DNA from: Aricia agestis
Lineage: Eukaryota > Arthropoda > Insecta > Lepidoptera > Lycaenidae
DNA length: 64,000 nt
Assembly: GCF_905147365.1 (NCBI RefSeq)
Contig: NC_056412.1
Coordinates: 7,928,001 to 7,992,000, forward strand
Direction of reading: 5' to 3'
Part shown: positions 56,360 through 64,000 of the stretch, piece after piece
How positions within the stretch are numbered: position 1 is the stretch's first letter
Layout of the letters: each line of letters starts with the position of its first letter
Notes under the pieces: generated by a model
The model's database searches: none
What the model saw: only the letters and a program-made list of their open reading frames with translations
What the model was told of the DNA's origin: nothing
Made by a program: the position numbers and the translations under genes

Positions 56360-56611
56360 TGTAAACACCGTTATGCTTGAAACCATCAAAATATGAGCCC
56401 TCCAAAATGAACAACTTTTTCTATGAGAACAATCCTGAAAACTAAAAAAAATGCCGTCTTTATACCCATACCGCCCATACGAATGCCCGGATCGGTAATT
56501 TGTATGGGTATGAAGACGGATTTTTTTTAATTTCCCAGCATTGTTCTCATAGAAAAAGTTGTTCATTTGGACGGGCTCATTTGATGGTTTCAAGGAACGG
56601 TGTTTACACTA
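56360..56611. mobile_element. Foldback MITE in intron 1 of the second JHBP-like gene
   Basis: GTGTAAACACCGTT / AACGGTGTTTACAC outer arms, inner GAACAACTTTTTCTATGAGA / its inverse; arms of about 110 bp. It begins some 55 bp after exon 1. Confidence 0.75.
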
Positions 56612-57265
56612 ACATCTTGTATTATATTAGCTCAAAGAAGATTAATTAGCTCTGCAACTTCTATGTAAATTTATTTCTTCAGAAAGTCGATCGAAAATAA
56701 AGCTCTTGCTTCCGTCTCCCACGTTACTGTTTCTTAGATATTCGGTATTGTTTTTAAACCTGACCCAAATGGATCATTTTATGAATATATGACGATATGA
56801 GTTTTTGAAAATGTTATCAACAATTTTGACTTTAACCCTATCGTAGATATTGCACAAATATTTCGATGTGTATTTTTTTTTTCAAATCGCCCATAATTTT
56901 CCATTTCTGCTCCAACTAATTTACACCCTGGAGAGAAGTCCCAATCCAAATGATTAACTCTTAAGCTCGAGAGCAAAACTATACTAGATGACGCTCGAGG
57001 AACTCCGTTGCGGCTTGCGGCAAAGTTCGATTATCGCGCGGGAAGCGTACAATTTTTTCAGGATAGAAGCATTTATTTATGTCAGATTTTGCCAAGACAA
57101 GATCATTGTCTAAAAGTTTTTATCATAAACTAGATGTCCCGCGCGGCTTCGCCCGCGTAAATTAGGAATTTTACGGAAACCGTTCATTTTCTCCTACGAA
57201 TAATGAAAACGGTACGGCCGAAATACTTTATATGGCAAAGAAACGTTTGCCGGGACAGCTAGTAA

Positions 57266-58117
57266 TCTACACTACTATTATAAAGAGGAAAGATTTGATT
57301 GTTTGTTTGTCTTGAATAGGCTCCGAAACTACTGGACCGATTTGAAAGATTCTTTTACCATTGGAATCCTACATTAATTCTGCTGAACATAGGCAAAATT
57401 TTATTTTGGAAAAATATTGGGTTCCGTAAGATATTTGGGATTTTCGGACGCAAGGTGTAAAAAATCAACCAGAAATGTTACTTTTTTCGCGTACGCTGCC
57501 TAAACTATAAAAGATAGAACCATAAAATGTTATAGATCTTTTAAATATCTACAAAAAAGTCCGCGACACACTATACCTATCTATGTTGAATAAGGCACAA
57601 TAACCATTTTTTTATAAAAAATCTTGAAATGTTTTTGGACTACATTTAAATGCCTTTATTTTACTCATGGCATTAATTCTTATCAAAATAAATTATTTCA
57701 TTACTAAGTACAGTTAATGTATATAATATTTGGTCTTTGAATGATTAAAATTGGACGTTTGGTTTTAATGTTATGGCGAAATTAAAATATTACGATTTCT
57801 GCTGCACGTTGCGAATTAGGCGTCGTCAAGGCGCGCCGCGCGGGTGTGCTCGCCGCGAAAAGTCCACGTAAATATTAATTATTATTACCTCGATCATGGG
57901 AATCGCAGACACAATAGATTTATAATATAATAATTATGCGAAAGCCGGGTGCCGCTTCATTGATGGGATAATATTATAGTGCTTCATTAATTCATTACGT
58001 TTAGTGTAAACCATTTTTATGTTCTGCTTAACATAAAGATTGACTAAGAAATAAAGATTGAAAAAAAAATATTTAAAAATCAATGTCCACCCGTGCGAAG
58101 CCGGGGCGGGCCGCTAG
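57266..58117 (+). mobile_element. Helitron-like element, 852 bp
   Basis: Flanked A|TCTACACTACTATTATAAAG ... GCGGGCCGCTAG|T; no ORF of note. The 3' end has a GC-rich stem (CCGGGGCGGG region). Immediately left is the 3' end of another such element (57219-57262). Confidence 0.65.
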
Positions 58118-58131
58118 TAATATTATATATA

Positions 58132-58390
58132 CAGGTTGTAACAAAAATAAGTGATAATACTTTAGGGTGTATACGTGTTCCTTGTAGAGAGTTCACTGTG
58201 AAAGTAGCAGCGCTGAACGACCAAAAATTTTTTTCACTTTTGTATGGGGAAACTCGTGACGTTAGGGTCCTTTCCCATACAAAAGTGAAAAAAAAATTTC
58301 GTCTTTCAGCGCTGCTACTTTCACAGTGAACTCTCTACAAGGAACACGTACACACCCTAAAGTATTATCACTTATTTTTGTTACACCCTG
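58132..58390. mobile_element. Long-TIR MITE CAGGGTGTAACA, copy c
   Basis: Arms of about 110 bp, nearly identical (AGTGATAATACTTTAGGGTG, AGTAGCAGCGCTGAA); TA duplicated at both borders, as in Tc1/mariner-type MITEs. Confidence 0.85.
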
Positions 58391-58433
58391 TAGTACCGAC
58401 TACCGAGTACGGAATATAATTATTAATTATATG

Positions 58434-58704
58434 CAAGGTGTAATAAAACTAAGTGATAAATTGATAATTGTTTAATTTTCTCTATGGTTCCTGACATAGA
58501 GTTTAATGTGAAAGTAGCAGCGCTGAAAGAGTAACTTTTTTTTCACTTTGGTATGGGAAAATGCATGACGCTGGAGCGCTTGCCCATACAAATCACTAAT
58601 CAGAAACAAAAAATATCTTTCAGCGCTGCTATTTTCACAGTGAACTCTATGTCAGGAATTCATACAGCCCTTAAAATATTATCACTTAGTTTTGTTACAC
58701 CCTG
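58434..58704. mobile_element. Long-TIR MITE CAGGGTGTAACA, copy d, diverged subfamily
   Basis: CAAGGTGTAATAAAACTAAG ... AGTTTTGTTACACCCTG, 44 bp right of copy c. It shares GTAGCAGCGCTGAAAGA but differs in the outer arms. Confidence 0.75.
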
Positions 58705-59109
58705 TATAACTTAAAAGGAGAGCCCCACCACATTGTAAATATTATTTAAAGAAGATAAATATTTTTTTATTTTGATTTTTGATAGAGTCTATACGAAAAC
58801 TATGAAATTCCTATAAAAAAGTAACAGAGAAAATATAACCGGGAAATAGAATACGACATCCCTAAAGGTGCAAACTAGTCCCAACAGAAATGGAAACCGT
58901 CGCGGTATTCGACAAAATGTTGACTGACAATTAATCAGTGTTTAGGGGACTGGTAACAGATCATTTGGAGTTATTTTCCCTCTGACACGACCTTTAGGCC
59001 GTCGACATAAGGATCATAAAAACTCCGAATTGGCTGCGCCTGACCGCGTGCATTATGTCAATTTTCTTTTAACATGGCCTCTATTATGGAAGCTATTTCC
59101 TCGGTCAGT

Positions 59110-59409
59110 ACCATAAAGTTAATATACCTAGCGGAATAGAGCAACAAACTCGAGCTGTCAAACGAAACCGAAATTGGTTTCATCGGTGTGTAAAAATATG
59201 TGTAAATACGTATATACTTACACAAGCATGATTGAACATGATTTCTATGAGATTAAATTGTCAACGTGCGGCACGTGCCGACTGGACGTCAAAAGAAGAG
59301 TGTTGCTATGTATCACACGTCTCTTTTTACCACGCAGTGTTACTGATAGTGACATCTCTCTTGCTCAGGCCTTTGTTTCTCTATTCCGCTAGGTATATTA
59401 ACTTTATGG
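59110..59409. mobile_element. MITE CCATAAAG, copy b, 6-bp TSD
   Basis: About 95% like 49988-50284, flanked by TCAGTA at 59104-59109 and 59410-59415. The conserved 300-bp length and independent flanks define the element ends. Confidence 0.85.
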
Positions 59410-59621
59410 TCAGTACTCAGCGATTGCGTGTCGCTTTGAATTTAACTCGCATGACGGAAAACCAAACGTTTTAGGGCGTCGTCGTTTATTATCTTCAATA
59501 GAAAGAACATGGAAAGAACCGACTGGGTGCGTGCCGGTACTGATGTTTAGAAATCAAAGAAAACACGAACTCTGAGTAGAGAAGTAGGTAATAATTTCAA
59601 ACGGGAATTTATTTCAATTAG

Positions 59622-59733
59622 GGCCTATTTCACCACTTCCTGATAAGTATCGGATAGACTATCCGCCAGAGGATCTGTAAAAAAAGTTGTCGATAGCCTA
59701 TTCGGCACTTTATCAGGAATGGTGAAACAGGCA
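59622..59733. mobile_element. Small MITE GCCTATTTCACCA
   Basis: GGGCCTATTTCACCACTTCC / GGAATGGTGAAACAGGCAC with inner CTGATAAG / TTATCAG; about 110 bp. Confidence 0.6.
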
Positions 59734-60022
59734 CTTAATATTATTTTGTAATATGAAAGATTTTTGGACTGCAGCGGACCAAACAGTGCTTAATGAACTG
59801 CATTATCAAAGTTTTTGAAATCGGCGCGACATAATAATATTATATAAAACACAATGCGACGTCAAATAACGACAGTGGGCTTCGACCGAGCATATAAAAC
59901 CTCGCTCGATCAAATGATGTTCCTTTGTGCCTACCACCACCATTAATTCCCACAGGACTCTACATGATGTCAGTTTTTCTAGAGAAACGGGTAAAAAACA
60001 AAATTTGTTTTTTAACTGCATG

Positions 60023-60087
60023 AAGAATTGTTTGGTGTACTACATCAATCATCATTGATGATTGATGTAGTACACCAAACAATTCTT
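60023..60087. repeat. Perfect 32-bp-arm palindrome
   Basis: AAGAATTGTTTGGTGTACTA then CATCAATCATCA, single T centre, and exact inverse. Confidence 0.9.
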
Positions 60088-61226
60088 TCTAATCAAAAGT
60101 AAGAGATATTTCAGAACAAAAGACGAATTTTTAATTCGTTACTAAGTTTTACACGTGTAAGTACAAAAAAGTAATCTAGGGGAATAAATAATGCCGATTT
60201 AATTACCGTCTTTAGAAAACTAGGCAACACCAACACAATATAATGAATAGGTATAATAAGTATAAGCAAGAAGCTCACAGCTGGTGTTGTAACATTGTTG
60301 CCTTTGCAATGATATAATTTTTATAATACCTAGGTTATTTTATTACCATCTAGCTGTGACCCGCGTACCCCTTTACCGCTTTTTAGAGCTTTATAAGTCA
60401 TAATTTGAAAGCTACAAAATTATAATAAAAATACACCAATAATCTTCAGTATACCAACATTCCATTCCATGTTATTAATTTCCTATTCTTGTTTACTATA
60501 CTCATGATATCAGCTTCCAAAGTAAAACCAATTTATTAAAATTCAAGCATACAGCATCTCCCTAGTAAATATTTACAAATTACTTTTATTTGAAACACAC
60601 GCCAATAGATCGACATTATCATGAACAACATATTCCACGTTTTAATTTTTTTAGGTCAATTTTGAACTAAGTAAGTAAAAAATGGGTTTTGGTGCGATCT
60701 TGGCAACTCGGAAAATGTATGGTCAAGGTCTTTTGCTCGGGGGACGGCCTTAAGTCATGGGTCCTATAACAATAATTAACACCAAAACTAAAAAAGTTAT
60801 GAACACCTAAGTTATAAAAAAAAAGGTTTCCTTAAAAATTGGAAGATGGACAACATCATATCTTCTCGGATTTTTCGAGTCAGCCGATTACCTTTTAGAT
60901 AATGAATTGGAATAAAGCGATAACTTTCATTGAATAATATGTATAGTGCGGCTTTTATCAATTTAGATAATTTCTTTCTAGGAATAAGTTCATAATGTAA
61001 ATGTTATCATCAATATTCTAGACCTGAACCTTTATTCAAATTAAACTTCTTGGTGCGATATAATAGATCATGTTTTAATTATAAAATCCTAGTAACTATC
61101 GACGGACATGCTAAGAGTGTATAAGTAACGGCTTCGGGCTTCGTAGAACCGACATTTTTTATTTATTTAGCTGCCCGCAACTTCGTCCGCGTTAACATAG
61201 TACAATAACAAAGATTGATAGTTTTC
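60088..61226. other. Intron 1 of the second JHBP-like gene or intergenic, nothing recognised
   Basis: AT-rich with short ORFs only. 61396-61784, 61926-62356, 62506-62970 and 63217-63651 are similar. No exon 2 of a takeout-type gene (CDF/CKxxDPNL.xC) was found here. Confidence 0.5.
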
Positions 61227-61395
61227 CCTTTTCGTGGTTCCTTATGTACAAAGGGTGAAAACGGGACAATATTGCAATGACTTCGCTGTTTCGCTGTCTC
61301 CAGGTTGTATCTCAAGAACCCCGCTAGCTAAATTTATGTATTTCTGTTGCCGCTATAAGAACAAAATATACTAAAAATAAAATAAAGCAAATATT
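61227..61395 (+). mobile_element. GGGTTCCGTACCC repeat, short fragment
   Basis: GTACAAAGGGTGAAAACGGG through GTTGTATCTCAAGAACC and TCTGTTGCCGCTATAAGAAC. Confidence 0.55.
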
Positions 61396-61784
61396 TAGAA
61401 TAATATAATTATAGAAGATTTTTTAGACTAAATAAAAAATCTTCTAAATTTCTTGCACACAAGACACTATAATTTACAAAGAAAGACGACACAAAGGAAC
61501 TGCTTATTTCTAATGAAATTTCTTACAGCAGCTCTACGTACAGAGATTTGATATAAGATATTAGATAGAGCATGCATTATTACAAAAATATTTTTTATGT
61601 TATTTAAAACTATTATGTTATATCCGATCAAAATTCTTATTCTATCCTATCAGCTCGTACTCGTCCACTGCTGGGCCTATGCCTGTCTCAATGAACGCCA
61701 AGAATGAAGATGTCTGCTACTCGCATCTAACATGGAAAAAACCTATTCTGTGCTGCTCTTATTTTATAGTAAAACATAAATCCA

Positions 61785-61925
61785 TACAAATATTATAAAC
61801 GCGAAAGTGTGTCTGTCTGTCTGTTCCCTCTACACACCCAAACCGCTTAACCGATTTACTGAAATTTGGTATGGAGATACTTTGAGTCCCGGGAAAGGAC
61901 ATAGGATACTTTTTTGGAAATAATA
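61785..61925 (+). mobile_element. Second copy of the 53440 repeat fragment
   Basis: CAAATATTATAAACGCGAAA start, GTCTGTCTGTCTG, then GAAATTTGGTATGGAGATAC. Truncated on the right. Confidence 0.45.
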
Positions 61926-62356
61926 AAACGAGCGAATAAAAAATAACTTTGCGACTGATGATGAACATACTGTTTTAATAACATGAGCGGTATTAATTTG
62001 ACTAAGAGAAAAATAAACTAAACTAACGACTAATATTGATTTATAATAAAATCCAGAACGAGCTTACAAAATGTGGATTGCGATTAATCTATTTCAGATA
62101 TTAAAATTCTATCCGAGCGACTGTATTACTAAGTGAGCGACTGGAAATACATAGCGGGCAACTTCAATATTAATTAATATAGATTCAATTTTTATAATAA
62201 TAATAATATTTTGCATTTTATACTGTTTTTTAGTAAAATTATATTTGAAAAGTGAGTACGGTAATGTTATTGTAATCTTACAACAAAGCTTTCTGGAAAC
62301 ATGATCGTTTTAGGAAAGGTCGTGGTAGGTGCCCTGCAAGCGTCATAAATTGTCAA

Positions 62357-62505
62357 CGGCTGCCGTCGGCTGCCGTCGACTGCCGTCGACTGCCGTCAAC
62401 TGCCGCCGACTGCCGCCGACACGTGCCGTCGACTGCCGTCGACTGCCGTCGACACGTGCCGTCGTCTGCCGTCGACTGCCGCCGACGCGTGCCCCCGACA
62501 TGTGC
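62357..62505. repeat. GC-rich 10-bp minisatellite (CTGCCGTCGA)n
   Basis: About 14 units of CTGCCGTCGA and variants (CTGCCGCCGA, CACGTGCCGTCGA) in an otherwise AT-rich region. It gives a spurious CRRLPSTRAV-repeat reading frame. Confidence 0.9.
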
Positions 62506-62970
62506 CGTTCGTCTGTAAGCGCTCTAAGATAAAATGCCGCTCAGTATAAAAATTACATTTGCCAAATATTGAAAAAAATGGAGGACGTAACGTTGACACT
62601 CAAACAGATATTAGGTCGCTCAAAAATTATAAAGCTGCGCATTTTGTATTTTAAGTAACTCAAATAAATAATTTCTATGTTGCTGTTCTGTTAATTTCTC
62701 GTCACTCACTCTCAGTAGCTCAAATAGTAATTCTATAACCCAAATTTAGTAATTTTGACATCTAAAACTGTAATTTACAGTCACTCGATTAAATACTACC
62801 CATATTTTTTATCTCGGAAAATGTACGGTTCCCGAGCGATAAACGAATTTTAGCGCAACGGAATTGCGGGCGTCATCTAGTGGAAAATATTTAAGTAGCC
62901 TTTTAAATAACCCATCAATCCCCAAGCGGCCGCGGCACCCGGCTCGCATTACAATTGAAAATCTATTGTA

Positions 62971-63216
62971 TCTTTTTTAAGAAATAAGGGGGCAAACGAG
63001 CAAACGGGTCACCTGATGGAAAGCAACTTCCTTCGCCCATGGACACTCGCAGCATCAGAAGAGCTGCATGTGCGTTGCCGGCCTTTTAAGAGGGAATAGG
63101 GTAATAGGGGAGGGTAGGGAAGGGAATAGGGGAGGGGATTGGGCCTCCGGTAAACTCACTTCCTCGGCGAAACACACCGCAAGCGCTGTTTCACGCCGGT
63201 ATTCTGTGAGCTGTAT
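62971..63216 (-). mobile_element. Family-3 SINE, copy f
   Basis: Minus-strand copy with the shortest G-rich block; the head is cut after TTCTGTGAGCTG. Confidence 0.7.
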
Positions 63217-63651
63217 GTCTGTGTCTGATATTCCCACGATCGAGGAAATATAAGTACATAATAATAAGAGCCTAGTTCTAACGCCCTAGTCACTACGCGT
63301 TTTCTTTGTCTTCGATACTATTATCGTTGAGTAATGAATTGTTTTTTAATTATACGTATTAAGATTACGTTTTTTTTTCGATGATTGTTCTTAAGCTGCT
63401 TATTATTTATGCAAACCACAGAACATGGATAAACAATACTAGTGACTGTAATCATTTGTAATTTGTGTTTTTCCTATATACACAGGTTAGTTTTTTTATG
63501 AATTATTGAGAGAATACGTTAGGAAACATCTGAATCACTCGTTTGAACGTTTTCCATTTATTCACTTTTTTAGTTCAATTGCGTACTGTATATTGCATAA
63601 GCATAAGGATTTTGTAATAGACCTTCCTCCTTAGTTCCCAATTTCTCTCTA

Positions 63652-64000
63652 TCTATACTTAATATTATAAAGCTTATATATTAAGTATAGATATATTATA
63701 TAGCTTATAAGAGTTTGTTTGTTTGAACGCGCTAATCTCAGGAGTGGTCCGATTTAAAAAAAAACTTTCAGTGTCAGATAGCCCATTTATCGAAAAAGGC
63801 TATAATATATAGGCTATATTTTATCATGCTAAGACTAATAGGAGCGAAGAAATAGAGGAAAATGTGGAAAAAACGGGGTAAATTATTTGAAAGGGCTTAT
63901 CTCACGAACTACTGGAGCAATTTTTCTGTTCTTTGGCACAGATATGAAGTAGACCACGTGAAGGATCATAGGCTATTTTTTGTGGACTGTGGATTTGTCT
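63652..64000 (+). mobile_element. Helitron-like element, 5' part, running off the window
   Basis: A|TCTATACTTAATATTATAAA start, then the GAACGCGCTAATCTCAGGAG and ATAGCCCATTTATCGAAAAA blocks, which match the reverse complement of the 48372-49046 and 50314-50654 elements. Confidence 0.6.

Noticed and set aside
59174..59474. 72-80-codon ORFs
   Set aside because: They lie almost wholly inside the MITE 59110-59409, whose other copy at 49988 has no matching intact frame.
62329..62599. Arg/Cys-rich repeated ORFs on both strands
   Set aside because: Translations of the 10-bp GC minisatellite.
56306..64000. Search for exon 2 of the second JHBP-like gene
   Set aside because: No LPSYI..C or CDF.DPNL-type frame with an acceptor found; left as outside the window.

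Overview
The window looks like nuclear DNA of a lepidopteran insect (moth or butterfly). It is AT-rich, its genes have small exons split by GT..AG introns, and it carries a juvenile-hormone-binding-protein/takeout gene. It is packed with tRNA-type SINEs, Helitron-like elements ending CTAG, foldback MITEs and CR1-type non-LTR fragments. No bacterial genes, CRISPR arrays, rRNA or free-standing tRNA genes were seen.

The left 14.6 kb is the minus-strand 5' part of a two-pore-domain potassium channel (K2P) gene. Six exons join in frame into 345 codons with both pore filters (TIGYG and TIGFG); the C-terminal exon(s) lie beyond base 1. Its 6.6-kb first intron holds, on the same strand, an intact intronless gene for a PKA-like AGC kinase of 362 residues with a DYG instead of DFG motif. 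From 14.6 to 43 kb I see no host gene. This stretch holds SINEs, MITEs, two 5'-truncated reverse-transcriptase ORFs (25.2-26.0 and 37.4-38.6 kb), minisatellites, near-perfect palindromes, and three long ORF-less segments each carrying a dispersed array of its own 12-15 bp motif (23.9-26.6, 29.1-31.3, 41.5-43.1 kb).

From 43.1 to 51.4 kb a plus-strand takeout/JHBP-type gene is complete in five exons (252 residues, signal peptide, TATA box). Exon 1 of a paralogue, with the same start, signal peptide and splice phase, sits at 56.2 kb, so this is a tandem JHBP-like cluster continuing to the right. The introns are full of mobile elements, including a SINE nested in a MITE with a clear 12-bp target duplication. 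The right 7 kb is intergenic or intron 1 of the second JHBP-like gene and holds MITEs, a Helitron-like element and a GC-rich 10-bp minisatellite.

Functionally the window joins a membrane K+ leak channel, a nested cytosolic kinase and secreted hydrophobic-ligand carriers; nothing suggests they act in one pathway. Exon boundaries were inferred by eye from reading frame, splice consensus and family motifs, without transcript data.
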